From Faecalitalea sp. UBA4312 (GTDB taxonomy: Bacteria > Bacillota_I > Bacilli_A > Erysipelotrichales > Erysipelotrichaceae), in contig DGUK01000015.1 in assembly GCA_002394635.1 (NCBI GenBank), positions 16,340-80,339 on the forward strand: a stretch of 64,000 nucleotides of DNA, given 5' to 3'. Position numbers and translations under genes: made by a program. The notes beneath the pieces are model-generated. The model was not told where the DNA came from and ran no database searches. It worked only from the letters and a program-made list of their open reading frames with translations. Positions 1 to 9,257 of this stretch are shown one piece after another (the stretch's first letter is position 1; each line of letters opens with the position of its first letter).

Positions 1-373
1 GGATATTAACCAGACATACGTTTAATACGACACAGTTCGTAGTAATCAAAGGCAGATAAACACCCAGTGATTTATACAAAGCCGGACTTGTCTTTTTGAT
101 AAACATTTCAGTTAACTGTACCAGTGAAGCAATTACCAAAATAAATGTAATCAAATCCATAAATTCCAGATGCAATGGAACCAGTACCAGATAATATAAA
201 GCATACGTCACAAATGCGGCAACAACAATGACGAAGATAACAGCAATACCCATGCCTAATGCTGAAGAACGTTTTTTGGATACTCCCATAAAAGGACACA
301 TACCCAAGAACTGTGTTAATACAACGTTGTTCACGATTAAACTGGTAAATAATAATCCAAATAATTCAGCCAT
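1..373 (-). CDS. rnfA: Rnf electron transport complex subunit A (partial, C-terminus off window)
   Basis: Integral membrane subunit of the Rnf complex, which moves electrons from ferredoxin to NAD and pumps ions across the cytoplasmic membrane. The visible 124 residues start MAELFGLLFTSLIVNNVVLT and contain GMCPFMGVSKK and the Cys-bearing TTNCVVLNVC segment typical of the RnfA/RnfE pair, with several hydrophobic helices. The ATG at 373 is preceded by GGAGG inside the end of rnfE and lies 3 nt after the rnfE stop. The order C-D-G-E-A predicts rnfB just beyond the window. The frame runs off base 1, so the 3' end is missing. Confidence 0.93.
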   Translation of the reverse strand, partial: MAELFGLLFTSLIVNNVVLTQFLGMCPFMGVSKKRSSALGMGIAVIFVIVVAAFVTYALYYLVLVPLHLEFMDLITFILVIASLVQLTEMFIKKTSPALYKSLGVYLPLITTNCVVLNVCLVNI

Positions 374-376
374 AGA

Positions 377-1036
377 TTACTTGCCCTCCTTTGCAGCCGC
401 TTCTTCCTTTTTAGCTTGACGGTCTTTATACCAGGACACAAAAGCAGCTAATACCGCAAATGTCAGGAATGCACCAACCGGTGAACTAAACATGCTGATT
501 GTAAAATCTTCCGGTATGATCGTGAGTTTTAAAAAGATCTGATCCGGGTTGAACATATTGGTGATTTGGAAACCACCGGTCGATAATACTTCTCGGATGA
601 ATGACATAACAAATACGGCAATGAAGTACCCCAGTCCCATACCAATACCATCCAATGCACTGTCTAGTACATTGTGATCACACGCAAAGGCTTCCGCACG
701 TCCTAAGATAATACAGTTTACAACGATCAATGGGATAAATACACCTAAACTTGTATTTAAAGAAGGTGCATAAGCTTCAATCACCATTTGGATGATCTTG
801 ACCAATGTTGCGATTACGACAATATATACAGGAATATGAATTTCGTCCGGTGTAATATTACGAATCAAGGAAATAATGCAGTTTGATAATACCAGAACAC
901 AGATAACTGCCAGTCCCATTCCAATTGCGTTGTCCACACTTGTGGTAATAGCCAAGGTTGAACAGATGCCCAGGAATAAGGAGAATACCGGATTTTCCTT
1001 GATCAATCCGTTTTTAAAATTTTCGAATCGATTCAT
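377..1036 (-). CDS. rnfE: Rnf electron transport complex subunit E
   Basis: Membrane subunit of the Rnf ferredoxin:NAD oxidoreductase, homologous to RnfA and thought to pair with it around a membrane Fe-S centre. The 219-aa protein has the RnfE start (KENPVFSLFLGICSTLAITT), the conserved VNCIILGRAEAFA segment near residues 105-117 and about six hydrophobic helices. Its C-terminus is basic and charged (about 203-219). Length is normal for the family. It sits between rnfG (2-nt gap) and rnfA (3-nt gap), consistent with one operon. Confidence 0.95.
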   Translation of the reverse strand: MNRFENFKNGLIKENPVFSLFLGICSTLAITTSVDNAIGMGLAVICVLVLSNCIISLIRNITPDEIHIPVYIVVIATLVKIIQMVIEAYAPSLNTSLGVFIPLIVVNCIILGRAEAFACDHNVLDSALDGIGMGLGYFIAVFVMSFIREVLSTGGFQITNMFNPDQIFLKLTIIPEDFTISMFSSPVGAFLTFAVLAAFVSWYKDRQAKKEEAAAKEGK

Positions 1037-1038
1037 GT

Positions 1039-1554
1039 TTATTCTCCTTTCAACTGATCCACATAAGTACTGGCTTCATTGATACCGTTAACAACACCAC
1101 TAGATGAAATCGTAGCTCCACTGATCGTATCGATAGAATCATCACTAGCTTTTCCATTGACATTGTTGATAAAATCAGATTCCATAACTTTTGAACCTAA
1201 ACCTTTTGTATCTCCGTTAGATAATGGATAATACTGATCCACTGTTTTATCGTTTGTATTAATCGATACAAGGAAGGTTGTACCATCTTTATAGCCAGGT
1301 ACCTTCATATTAAAAATTAACTTATCCTCGTACTCATATACTTTCTGAACTGTTTTTGAATCCATGTTAAATTTTATTTCTTTAAAATCATCTTCGGCAG
1401 CGTCCGGATACATGGTCATCAAAGAATCCCGTTCCAGGCGCGCATTGTTTTCGGCAATGACCGGTGCGGTCACTTGATTTGCGAAAGAAAGGGCCCCGCC
1501 TGCCAAAGCAGAAATAACAGCTAAGAATAAAGAAAGATGCATGATTTTACTCAT
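1039..1554 (-). CDS. rnfG: Rnf electron transport complex subunit G (flavoprotein)
   Basis: Membrane-anchored periplasmic-side flavoprotein of Rnf with an FMN-binding domain. Residues 5-25 form an N-terminal membrane anchor. The motif S145-G-A-T148-I-S matches the flavinylation consensus, so Thr148 is the expected site of covalent FMN attachment by ApbE, which is encoded divergently at 4162. At 171 aa it is short but complete. The ATG lies 2 nt downstream of nothing unusual, and the gene overlaps the end of rnfD by 4 nt, which suggests translational coupling. Confidence 0.94.
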   Translation of the reverse strand: MSKIMHLSLFLAVISALAGGALSFANQVTAPVIAENNARLERDSLMTMYPDAAEDDFKEIKFNMDSKTVQKVYEYEDKLIFNMKVPGYKDGTTFLVSINTNDKTVDQYYPLSNGDTKGLGSKVMESDFINNVNGKASDDSIDTISGATISSSGVVNGINEASTYVDQLKGE

Positions 1555-2696
1555 AATACTTCCTCCTGAAGCTCTGTCTGAAGATATGCTTCCTTATCCA
1601 AAGAAGAAACTGGTTCCAATGTCATTGCTGTAAATATAGATACAGCAACGGCAACAACACAAAGAACCGCAAAAGCTTTCTTTGCTTTTGGTAATACTTC
1701 CAACTGTTTTCCATCCAGCAAAGATTCGATCAAAGGTGTTAACATGTTCATTAACAAAATCGAATATAAGCAACCTTCAGGCAGATTTCCTGCCAAACGG
1801 ATCAATACGGTCAAAATGGCGGCACCAATAGCGAAAATCACGCGACCTGCCGGACTTGTCGGTGACGTGACAGGATCTGTCAACATGAAAACAGCTCCAA
1901 AAACAACACCACCTAATAACAAATGCAAACAAGGATACCAGATCAAGCCTGGAATTCCATGATAAGAACCCACTTTAGTAATAAGAGCTACGATCATCGT
2001 CATCACAAAGATCGTGCAAAGATATACCACTGGAACTCTCCAATCAATGATTTTTCGGGCGATCAATACGATTCCGACCAATATAATTGCTATCGTGAAA
2101 GTTTCACCCAAGGCCCCTGGATACGTTCCCAACAATAAAGATTTCCATCCTCCATACTGCTGAAGGAAGCCATCCAGCATCTGTTCATTGTATGGCATCC
2201 AGCCAAATTGGCTGGCAATGTTAGTCGTTGGTGTTGCGCTTGTTACCAGGTCCGTGCTAGCCCCCATAAAAGCAGCAAAAATTACTGCACGTCCGACAGC
2301 AGCCGGATTAAAGATGTTTTGTCCAAAACCACCAAATAACATTTTTGCAAACACAATTGCGAAGAAAGTAGCAATAATTAATGCGTAAATACGCATAGAA
2401 ATCGGTACCATTAACGTTAATATGATTGCCGTAACCCATCCAAAGGAATTTTTAATTTCTTTCATTGGTTCCCTTTTCCGGATCTTCGCAAATGCAAACT
2501 CACAGACAAAAACAGTTGCCAATGAGCTGATCAGCATCAAGACAGCCTGCAGAGCATAACGTGCTCCAAATGCTGTATAATAATAAATAACTGCCAAGAA
2601 AAAGATAGCCATCAGACCTATTGTCAGCTCTTTCATAATACTCTGCGTTGTTAAAGGTCCTCTTAAACTTGGACTTACATGAAAATTAAACTTCAT
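1551..2696 (-). CDS. rnfD: Rnf electron transport complex subunit D
   Basis: Polytopic membrane subunit of Rnf, related to NqrB, carrying covalent FMN and probably part of the ion path. The 381-aa sequence starts MKFNFHVSPSLRGPLTTQSI and contains FGGFGQNIFNPAAVGRA (about 121-137). The flavin motif S153-A-T155-P makes Thr155 the likely ApbE target. TDPVTSPTSPAGR (about 270-283) is typical of the NqrB/RnfD family. The stop overlaps the rnfG start (ATGA), and rnfC ends 13 nt upstream. Confidence 0.95.
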   Translation of the reverse strand: MKFNFHVSPSLRGPLTTQSIMKELTIGLMAIFFLAVIYYYTAFGARYALQAVLMLISSLATVFVCEFAFAKIRKREPMKEIKNSFGWVTAIILTLMVPISMRIYALIIATFFAIVFAKMLFGGFGQNIFNPAAVGRAVIFAAFMGASTDLVTSATPTTNIASQFGWMPYNEQMLDGFLQQYGGWKSLLLGTYPGALGETFTIAIILVGIVLIARKIIDWRVPVVYLCTIFVMTMIVALITKVGSYHGIPGLIWYPCLHLLLGGVVFGAVFMLTDPVTSPTSPAGRVIFAIGAAILTVLIRLAGNLPEGCLYSILLMNMLTPLIESLLDGKQLEVLPKAKKAFAVLCVVAVAVSIFTAMTLEPVSSLDKEAYLQTELQEEVL

Positions 2697-2709
2697 CTTT
2701 CAATGCCCC

Positions 2710-4008
2710 CTATCTCTTCTGCTTCTTCATAGCGATGACACGTTTCGCTTTTCGTACATTTTCAGTTACATTGATATGGCTTGGACAAACATACGTACAA
2801 AGACCACATTCAATACAGCTTTCCGCCCCGCGTTGGATCATAGCATCCAGATCATTCATCTTGACTGCTTCTCCGATGCGAACTGGTTGTAATCCGGCAG
2901 GACAATGATCGCTGCATCGTCCACAACGAAGACAAGCAATATCGTCATCATCAACATGTGGCAATATCGTAATCGCATTCATGGCACGATCGATCACAAA
3001 CATATCATTAACTAACGTTTTTCCCATCATTGGACCGCCGGCAATCAAACGAACGCTTTCACTGGTATATCCACCACAAGCTTCAATAATTTCCTTAACG
3101 GGCATTCCGACAGGTACTACTACGTTGTGCGGGTTTTTAATTCCTTCACCGCTGATTGTCAGTGTTTTATTGGAAATGGCTTCCCCGTGTTCAAATGCAC
3201 GGGCAATCGCAATAGCTGTGGAAGCATTTCCGACAATAGCGCCGGCTTCGGCCGGTAGTCCACCATATTCTTTATGAAGAACCTCGCGCACCAATACACG
3301 CTCCCATCCCATAGGATATACATCCGGCACCGGTTTAACCTCTACCCCAGGTGCCGCTTTTGCACACTGATTTACCGTTTCGATCAGATCCGGATGACTT
3401 TCTTTTATACAGATGTAGACATGGTTGACATCTGCCATTTTCTGCATGATCAGGCATCCAGTAACCAGATCCTGCGCACCATCCATAATACTTCGATAAT
3501 CGGCTGTGATGTACGGTTCACATTCAACAGCGTTGATCAAAACACATTCAACACCATCCGGTTTACCGTATTTTACATAAGTAGGGAATCCGGCTCCTCC
3601 TAATCCAACAATACCGGCTTCTTTCACAAAATCCACACACTCTTCCCGTGTAGCTGTCCTGTAATCCAATGGCTCAAAGGCCTGTACACGGCTTTGCAGA
3701 CCATCACACTCAATGACCATATGCTGCTGAGGGCGCATAGAATTATGCATTCTTTTCACCGTTCCCTTGTATGTCCCTGAAACACTGGAATAGATAGGAA
3801 CATAAAAGCCACCCTTTGTTACGGCCAGTTTTGTTCCAACTTCCACCTTATCACCCTCTTCTACAAGGATATCAAACGTCAACTGCCTGCCTTGTACCAA
3901 AGGAATATACGCTTCTTTTTTTGGTAATAAATGTAATACCTCAGACTTCTCCGTCAATTCCTTTTTGCCGGGGATATGGTGTCTCATTGATCCTAAAAAA
4001 AGTGACAT
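2710..4008 (-). CDS. rnfC: Rnf electron transport complex subunit C
   Basis: Peripheral NADH/FMN- and Fe-S-binding subunit of Rnf, and first gene of the operon. The 432-aa protein has the N-terminal RnfC barrel domain, the GLGGAGFPT flavin/nucleotide motif at 136-144, and two ferredoxin-type 4Fe-4S motifs (Cys359/362/365/369 and Cys398/401/404/408). It lacks the long Ala-rich C-terminal repeat of proteobacterial RnfC, as is usual in Firmicutes. The ATG at 4008 has AGGAGAG about 10 nt upstream. Confidence 0.96.
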   Translation of the reverse strand: MSLFLGSMRHHIPGKKELTEKSEVLHLLPKKEAYIPLVQGRQLTFDILVEEGDKVEVGTKLAVTKGGFYVPIYSSVSGTYKGTVKRMHNSMRPQQHMVIECDGLQSRVQAFEPLDYRTATREECVDFVKEAGIVGLGGAGFPTYVKYGKPDGVECVLINAVECEPYITADYRSIMDGAQDLVTGCLIMQKMADVNHVYICIKESHPDLIETVNQCAKAAPGVEVKPVPDVYPMGWERVLVREVLHKEYGGLPAEAGAIVGNASTAIAIARAFEHGEAISNKTLTISGEGIKNPHNVVVPVGMPVKEIIEACGGYTSESVRLIAGGPMMGKTLVNDMFVIDRAMNAITILPHVDDDDIACLRCGRCSDHCPAGLQPVRIGEAVKMNDLDAMIQRGAESCIECGLCTYVCPSHINVTENVRKAKRVIAMKKQKR

Positions 4009-4126
4009 AATAAGACCACTCTCTCCTTCCTATACACTATTTTTCATTTTATTCCAAATTTTATATACATGCAAATATAAATATTTTACTGAATAAAAAA
4101 AAGTGCTTTTTTATATTTATACTTCA

Positions 4127-4155
4127 TGGACAAAACCATCTTCCCTCTTTATAAT
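4127..4155 (+). promoter_or_regulatory. predicted apbE promoter giving a leaderless start
   Basis: TGGACA (4127-4132), a 17-bp spacer and TATAAT (4150-4155) form a near-consensus sigma-A promoter. The ATG at 4162 begins 6 nt after the -10 box, at the expected +1, so the mRNA would be leaderless. The position lies inside the longer open frame that begins at 4126, which argues against that upstream start. Confidence 0.7.
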
Positions 4156-4161
4156 AACTTT

Positions 4162-5247
4162 ATGAAAAAATGGTTGATCACATCAATATGCTTTTTTATT
4201 GTTATAGTATGTATTGTCATACAGACTCAAAATACGAATTCCTCTCAAACCCATGAAATCACTTTGACAGATGTCGGATTCGATACCCCTGTCACCTTCA
4301 AAGCCGAATGTTCTCAAGAAGAATTTGAAACGTATACGGAAATCGTGAGAGAGGTTTTTTCGCAAAACAACCGACGTTTTGACTGTTATCACAGCTATGA
4401 AGGAATGCAGAACATTTATACTGTAAATCAGGAAGCATATGACCATCCGGTCGAATTGGATGACACAACGATGGATTGCGTTCAGCTGGCACTGGAAATG
4501 AATCGGACATGCAGTAAATTTGACTGTACCTATGGTGCCTTGATGAATCTTTGGCATGAATATAGAGAACAAGGGATGGCCGCCAATGATAAAGGAGAAG
4601 ATGGAAAACTTCCTGATCAAAGCGAAATTCAAGAAGCATTGAAACATGGCGGAGCTGATCAGATCCGTATCGAAGGAAAGACGATCCATTTTACAGACCC
4701 TGGCATAAAGCTCGATCTGGGCGGTATTGCAAAGGGCTACACAGCACAAAAGGCAAAAGAAGAATTACAGGAAGCCGGCCTGGACAATGGTTTTATCAAT
4801 GCCGGAGGAAATGTTGTTCTGATCGGGGGTAAGAAGAATAATGAGCCATGGAAGATCGGTATCCAGAATCCGGATGCTTCAGGGTCTTTGATCGTAGTTG
4901 AAATACAAGACGATATTTCCATCGTCACAAGTGGGGATTATCAAAGATATTATACCTCTGACGGAAAGAGAATCAGTCACATTATCGATATTGATACAGG
5001 CTATCCGGTAGAGATTGCCCGTTCTGTAACTGTACTGGCCGAGGATTCCGGAAAAGCGGATGCATACAGCACTTGCCTTTTCTGCTTGGATTATCAGCAA
5101 GGTAAAAAATTGGCAAAAAAACTGCAGATCGATGCTATCTGGATCTTCGATAAGGACAAGGCGCCCTCAGAAAAACCTTTGATGAAAACCGGTAATTATT
5201 ATATATATGCTACAGATTCTATTAGTGAACAAATCAGTCTTCCATAA
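4162..5247 (+). CDS. apbE: FAD:protein FMN transferase ApbE
   Basis: Transfers FMN from FAD onto Thr of target proteins in S-G-A-T-type motifs, and here the obvious targets are RnfG Thr148 and RnfD Thr155 in the divergent operon. The protein (361 aa) begins MKKWLITSICFF with a single N-terminal membrane segment. No clear lipobox follows, so I read it as signal-anchored. It has the ApbE signature DLGGIAKGYTAQKA and the NAGGNVVLIGG loop (about 191-225), then TSGDYQRYY and the SHIIDIDTGYPV metal/substrate region. An in-frame ATG at 4126 exists, but no Shine-Dalgarno precedes either codon and the promoter fits 4162. Confidence 0.93.
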   Translation: MKKWLITSICFFIVIVCIVIQTQNTNSSQTHEITLTDVGFDTPVTFKAECSQEEFETYTEIVREVFSQNNRRFDCYHSYEGMQNIYTVNQEAYDHPVELDDTTMDCVQLALEMNRTCSKFDCTYGALMNLWHEYREQGMAANDKGEDGKLPDQSEIQEALKHGGADQIRIEGKTIHFTDPGIKLDLGGIAKGYTAQKAKEELQEAGLDNGFINAGGNVVLIGGKKNNEPWKIGIQNPDASGSLIVVEIQDDISIVTSGDYQRYYTSDGKRISHIIDIDTGYPVEIARSVTVLAEDSGKADAYSTCLFCLDYQQGKKLAKKLQIDAIWIFDKDKAPSEKPLMKTGNYYIYATDSISEQISLP

Positions 5248-5248
5248 G

Positions 5249-5279
5249 AAAACGCGGATCAAAGTATGATTCGCGTTTT
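5249..5279. terminator. bidirectional terminator between apbE and ilvE
   Basis: AAAACGCGGATC (5249-5260) pairs with GATTCGCGTTTT (5268-5279), with one G-T wobble and a 7-nt loop. It has A/T tracts on both sides and lies 2 nt after the apbE stop and 5 nt after the convergent ilvE stop. Confidence 0.8.
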
Positions 5280-5284
5280 ATTAA

Positions 5285-6310
5285 TTATAAAATCTGATGG
5301 ATCCAGCCTTCCGGTGCTTCGATATTTCCTTGCTGGATACCTGTTAATGTATCATACAGCTTCTTGGTAACCGGGCCCATTTCATCCATACCGCTTGGCA
5401 GGCATATTTCCTTGCCATGATCGACAATTTTACCGACCGGCGATATAACAGCAGCCGTCCCACACAATCCGGCCTCTGCAAAATCTTTTACTTCTTCAAG
5501 TTTTACCGGTCGTTCTGTTACTTTTAAATGCAGATAGTTCTCTGCTACATAGTGCAATGAACGACGTGTGATCGAAGGTAAAATAGAATTCGATTTCGGA
5601 ATGACGACCTCCTGATCTTTCGTTACAAAGATAAAGTTTGCGCCACCTGTTTCCTCTACATAAGTCCTTGTTGCGGGATCCAGGAACATATTTTCATCAA
5701 ATCCGTTATTATGTGCTGTCACATATGCATGCAAACTCATCGCATAGTTCAGACCGGCTTTGATATGTCCGGTTCCACGAGGTGCTGCCCGGTCAAAATC
5801 GCTGACACATAATGTTAATGGTTTAGCTCCCCCTTTAAAATATGGTCCTACTGGGGTAACGAGTACACGGAACTGATATTCATCTGCCGGCTTAACGCCG
5901 ATTACAGGTCCTGAAGCAAAGATATAAGGACGAATATATAATGTAGCTCCGGTTCCATACGGAGGTACCCATGCCTCATTGGCTTTTACAACCTGTTCGA
6001 TGGCATCCATGAACTGCTCTTTGCTGACCGGAGGCATCTCCAGTCGCTTTGCAGAATCGATCATACGTTCTGCATTTAAATCTGGACGGAATGTAACAAT
6101 ATGTCCATCCTTTGTCGTGTAAGCTTTTAATCCTTCAAATACTTCTTGACAATATTGTAGAATACCGGCACATTCGTTCAAAACAACATTTGGATCACTG
6201 GTAATTTCACCCTTTTGCCATGCACCTTCTTTATACATAGATACATATCGGTAATCCGTGGTACGATATTGGAATCCAATATTTGACCAATCTAAATTTA
6301 CTTTACCCAT
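5285..6310 (-). CDS. ilvE: branched-chain amino-acid aminotransferase
   Basis: PLP enzyme (class IV fold) that makes the last step of Leu, Ile and Val synthesis by transamination with glutamate. The protein (341 aa) begins MGKVNLDWSNIGFQ and has EVFEGLKAY (about 56-64), the PLP lysine in GTGHIKAGLNY (K184) and the C-terminal substrate loop GLCGTAAVISP. I chose the ATG at 6310 because AAGGAAGG precedes it by 8 nt. The frame is open 15 codons further upstream without a ribosome site. It follows leuB by 104 nt with its own promoter, so it may be transcribed both from the leu operon and alone. Confidence 0.95.
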   Translation of the reverse strand: MGKVNLDWSNIGFQYRTTDYRYVSMYKEGAWQKGEITSDPNVVLNECAGILQYCQEVFEGLKAYTTKDGHIVTFRPDLNAERMIDSAKRLEMPPVSKEQFMDAIEQVVKANEAWVPPYGTGATLYIRPYIFASGPVIGVKPADEYQFRVLVTPVGPYFKGGAKPLTLCVSDFDRAAPRGTGHIKAGLNYAMSLHAYVTAHNNGFDENMFLDPATRTYVEETGGANFIFVTKDQEVVIPKSNSILPSITRRSLHYVAENYLHLKVTERPVKLEEVKDFAEAGLCGTAAVISPVGKIVDHGKEICLPSGMDEMGPVTKKLYDTLTGIQQGNIEAPEGWIHQIL

Positions 6311-6346
6311 TGTAAACACCTTCCTTATCCTGTTTCTCTTTAAACT

Positions 6347-6375
6347 AAAATACACCTTTGTTAAGAAAATTTCAA
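6347..6375 (-). promoter_or_regulatory. predicted ilvE promoter
   Basis: On the minus strand TTGAAA (6375-6370), a 17-bp spacer and TATTTT (6352-6347). It lies in the leuB-ilvE gap. No terminator hairpin was seen between leuB and ilvE. Confidence 0.45.
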
Positions 6376-6414
6376 CGAAAGCATGAAACCATTTACAAAT
6401 TGCTTACATTATTT

Positions 6415-7476
6415 TCATTCTATATAAGAAGCAACCAGATCTCCCATTGTCCGACAACCTACCTGTTTCATTCCTTCGCTCATCATATCGGCCGTACGAT
6501 ATCCGTTGTCCAAAACCTTATTCACAGCTTCTTCAATATCAGCTGCTTCTTGTTCTAAATGGAACGAATACTTTAGCATCATAGCAACAGATAATATAGT
6601 GCCCAAGGGGTTAGCTTGATCTTTTCCGGCAATATCTGGTGCTGAACCATGGATCGGTTCATACATCCCTCTGGAAGTTTCTCCCAAAGAGGAAGATGGA
6701 ATCGTTCCAATCGTGCCAGTGATCATACTGGCTTCATCGCTCAGGATGTCTCCAAACATGTTTTCGGTAAGTATGACATCAAACTGACTGGGTTTTTTAC
6801 AGATCTGCATGGCAGCGTTATCGACATACATAAAAGACAATGATACTTCCGGATATTCTTTTGCAACATCAGTTACCACTTTACGCCAAAGTTTTGAAGT
6901 ATCCAGAACATTCGCTTTGTCCACACAACAAACTTTTTTTCTTCTTACCATTGCAGTATCAAAGGCCACACGGGCAATTCTTTCAATTTCCATAACGGAA
7001 TAAGGCATTACATCCACAGCCTGATCTCCGTTTGTTTCATGTTTACCGAAATAGATACCACCGGTCAATTCCCTTACAACCACAAAATCGATACCTTGCG
7101 CTACGATACTTTCCTTTAAAGGACTAGCATCTGCCAACTGCGGAAATAAAACAGCCGGTCGCAAATTAGCGAACAATCCCAGCTTGCTACGAATCATCAA
7201 CAATGCTTTTTCCGGCCGGTTTGCCGGTGGCTGATCATCATATTTTGGACCTCCAACTGCTCCAAGCAAAACACTGTCGCTGGCTAAAAGCTGATCAATT
7301 GATTCCTGTGGCAGATTGCATCCGGTTGCATCAATGGCAGCACCACCTGCCAGTACATCTGTCAAATGGAAAACATGATGATATTTTTTTTCTATTTTCC
7401 TTAACACCTTGATGGCTTCCGCTATAATCTCCGGCCCAATGCCATCTCCCTTTATGACTGCAATATTTTTTTCCAT
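6415..7476 (-). CDS. leuB: 3-isopropylmalate dehydrogenase
   Basis: NAD-dependent oxidative decarboxylation of 3-isopropylmalate, the third Leu-specific step. The 353-aa protein has the isopropylmalate/isocitrate dehydrogenase fold: [13 protein letters not shown] at the N-terminus, substrate-binding [10 protein letters not shown] (about 136-145), [13 protein letters not shown], and the metal-binding [12 protein letters not shown] region. [13 protein letters not shown] is near residue 275. It is spaced 2 nt from leuD and lies in the T-box-controlled leu operon. Confidence 0.97.
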   Translation of the reverse strand: MEKNIAVIKGDGIGPEIIAEAIKVLRKIEKKYHHVFHLTDVLAGGAAIDATGCNLPQESIDQLLASDSVLLGAVGGPKYDDQPPANRPEKALLMIRSKLGLFANLRPAVLFPQLADASPLKESIVAQGIDFVVVRELTGGIYFGKHETNGDQAVDVMPYSVMEIERIARVAFDTAMVRRKKVCCVDKANVLDTSKLWRKVVTDVAKEYPEVSLSFMYVDNAAMQICKKPSQFDVILTENMFGDILSDEASMITGTIGTIPSSSLGETSRGMYEPIHGSAPDIAGKDQANPLGTILSVAMMLKYSFHLEQEAADIEEAVNKVLDNGYRTADMMSEGMKQVGCRTMGDLVASYIE

Positions 7477-7478
7477 AT

Positions 7479-7973
7479 CTAATTTTCCTTTTTCTTATTT
7501 ACATAATTTACCAATCCGCCCATTTTTATAAGGTTTTGCATAAAGGGCGGAAATGGTTGTGCTTTAAATGTCTGTCCCGTTGTTATATCGGTGATAACCC
7601 CTGTATCGAAATCAACCTTTACTTCATCACCGTCAGAAATCACTTCTGCCGCCTCGGGACATTCCATGATCGCAAATCCGATATTAATTGAATTCCGATA
7701 AAAAATACGGGCAAAACTATCCGCAATGACTACAGATACACCAGCCGTTTTTAAAGCTAGAGGTGCATGTTCCCGAGATGAACCACATCCAAAGTTTTTT
7801 CTAGCCACTATGATATCCCCAGGTTGAACACGTTCTACAAATGTAGGGTCGATATCAACCATGGCATGACTAGCCAGCTCCTTTGCATCAAATGAATTTA
7901 AATAACGTGCTGGAATAATGACATCTGTATCAACGTTATCTCCATATTTAAACACTCTACCATGAGCTTCCAT
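7479..7973 (-). CDS. leuD: 3-isopropylmalate dehydratase small subunit
   Basis: Small swivel-domain subunit that works with LeuC to isomerise 2- to 3-isopropylmalate. The 164-aa protein has [16 protein letters not shown] near residues 12-27 and the [10 protein letters not shown] loop (about 62-71), the hallmark of the aconitase swivel domain. Its short length matches the LeuC/LeuD subfamily of archaea and clostridia rather than the ~200-aa enterobacterial form. Two nt separate it from leuC and from leuB. Confidence 0.96.
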   Translation of the reverse strand: MEAHGRVFKYGDNVDTDVIIPARYLNSFDAKELASHAMVDIDPTFVERVQPGDIIVARKNFGCGSSREHAPLALKTAGVSVVIADSFARIFYRNSINIGFAIMECPEAAEVISDGDEVKVDFDTGVITDITTGQTFKAQPFPPFMQNLIKMGGLVNYVNKKKEN

Positions 7974-7975
7974 TG

Positions 7976-9253
7976 TTATTGTGCACCTCCCAATTTAACC
8001 GGATTTGTGATATATCCTGTAATGGCTGACGCTGCCGCAGTCTCTGGACTAGCCAGATAAATCAATGCTTCCGTATCTCCCATACGCCCGACAAAATTGC
8101 GGTTTGTAGTGGAAACACAACGTTCTCCTTTAGCCATGACACCCATATGACCACCCATACAAGGGCCACAACTTGGGGTATTAAATGCACAGCCACTTTC
8201 CACAAAAATATCAGCCAGTCCTTCGTGAATACATTGCAGGAAGATATTTTGCGTTGCAGGTATAACCATGACACGGACAGTTTTAGCAACCTGATGGCCC
8301 TTTAAAATAGCTGCTGCCCGGCGCATATCTTCCATACGTCCGTTAGTACATGAACCAATCACAACCTGATCGATCGCAATCGGTTCCATCGCTTCAATCT
8401 CATCAAATGTTTTTCCGTTACCTGGCAGATGTGGAAACGCTACTGTCGGTGTAATCAAGCTTAGATCGATATCGATAACCTTTTCATAATAGGCATCGTC
8501 ATCCGCTTGATATATCTTATAGTCTTTCACACCAGCCTGTTTCATATATTCTATTGTTTTTTCATCCACGGGGAAAATACCGTTCTTACCACCCGCTTCA
8601 ATTGCCATATTGGAAATAGTGAACCGATCATCCATCGACAATTCAGACACTCCGGGACCGGCAAATTCCATTGATTTATACAGTGCGCCATCCACACCGA
8701 TCTTGTGAATGATATGTAAAATGACATCTTTACCACTAACATAGGGTTTCAACTTTCCATGCAGGTAAAACTGAATTGCTTCCGGTACTTTAAACCACGC
8801 TTGCCCGCTGGCCATCCCCGCTGCTATATCCGTTGTTCCGACACCTGTGGAGAAAGCGCCTAAAGCTCCATACGTACAAGTATGAGAATCAGCACCTATA
8901 ACAGTCATCCCGCTGTATACCAAACCTCTTTCTGGCAGAATGGCGTGTTCAATACCACATTTACCTTGGATCATCAAATTCGTCAAATTCTGTTCGATCG
9001 CATATTCGCGCATCGCTTTCGCATTTTCTGCTGATTTTATATCTTTATTCGGAACAAAGTGATCCGGGACAAAGACAACTTTATCTTTATCAAATACATT
9101 ACCACCCATCTGTCTAATAACTGGCAAAGCCATCGGTCCGGTAATATCATTGGCCATTACCAAATCCAGGTCTGCCTCAATCAACTGACCGGCTGCCACA
9201 TAATCCAGGCCGGCATGAGCAGCTAAAATTTTCTGGGTCATTGTCAATCCCAT
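7976..9253 (-). CDS. leuC: 3-isopropylmalate dehydratase large subunit
   Basis: Catalytic 4Fe-4S subunit of isopropylmalate isomerase. Its 425 aa include [20 protein letters not shown] (about 120-139), GSCTNGR and [10 protein letters not shown], which supply the three cluster cysteines. The length fits the short LeuC type that pairs with short LeuD. I chose ATG 9253 ([10 protein letters not shown]) because AGGAGG precedes it by 8 nt and it sits 4 nt after the leuA stop. The frame extends 10 codons upstream into leuA without a ribosome site. Confidence 0.95.
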   Translation of the reverse strand: MGLTMTQKILAAHAGLDYVAAGQLIEADLDLVMANDITGPMALPVIRQMGGNVFDKDKVVFVPDHFVPNKDIKSAENAKAMREYAIEQNLTNLMIQGKCGIEHAILPERGLVYSGMTVIGADSHTCTYGALGAFSTGVGTTDIAAGMASGQAWFKVPEAIQFYLHGKLKPYVSGKDVILHIIHKIGVDGALYKSMEFAGPGVSELSMDDRFTISNMAIEAGGKNGIFPVDEKTIEYMKQAGVKDYKIYQADDDAYYEKVIDIDLSLITPTVAFPHLPGNGKTFDEIEAMEPIAIDQVVIGSCTNGRMEDMRRAAAILKGHQVAKTVRVMVIPATQNIFLQCIHEGLADIFVESGCAFNTPSCGPCMGGHMGVMAKGERCVSTTNRNFVGRMGDTEALIYLASPETAAASAITGYITNPVKLGGAQ

Positions 9254-9257
9254 AATA

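Noticed and set aside
4126-4161. Longer apbE start at 4126
   Set aside because: No ribosome site. The -35 box TGGACA and the -10 box lie inside that extension, and the ATG at 4162 fits the promoter and the signal-anchor start.
4183-4749. 188-codon minus-strand frame opposite apbE
   Set aside because: Shadow of apbE coding sequence, with no promoter, ribosome site or recognisable domain.
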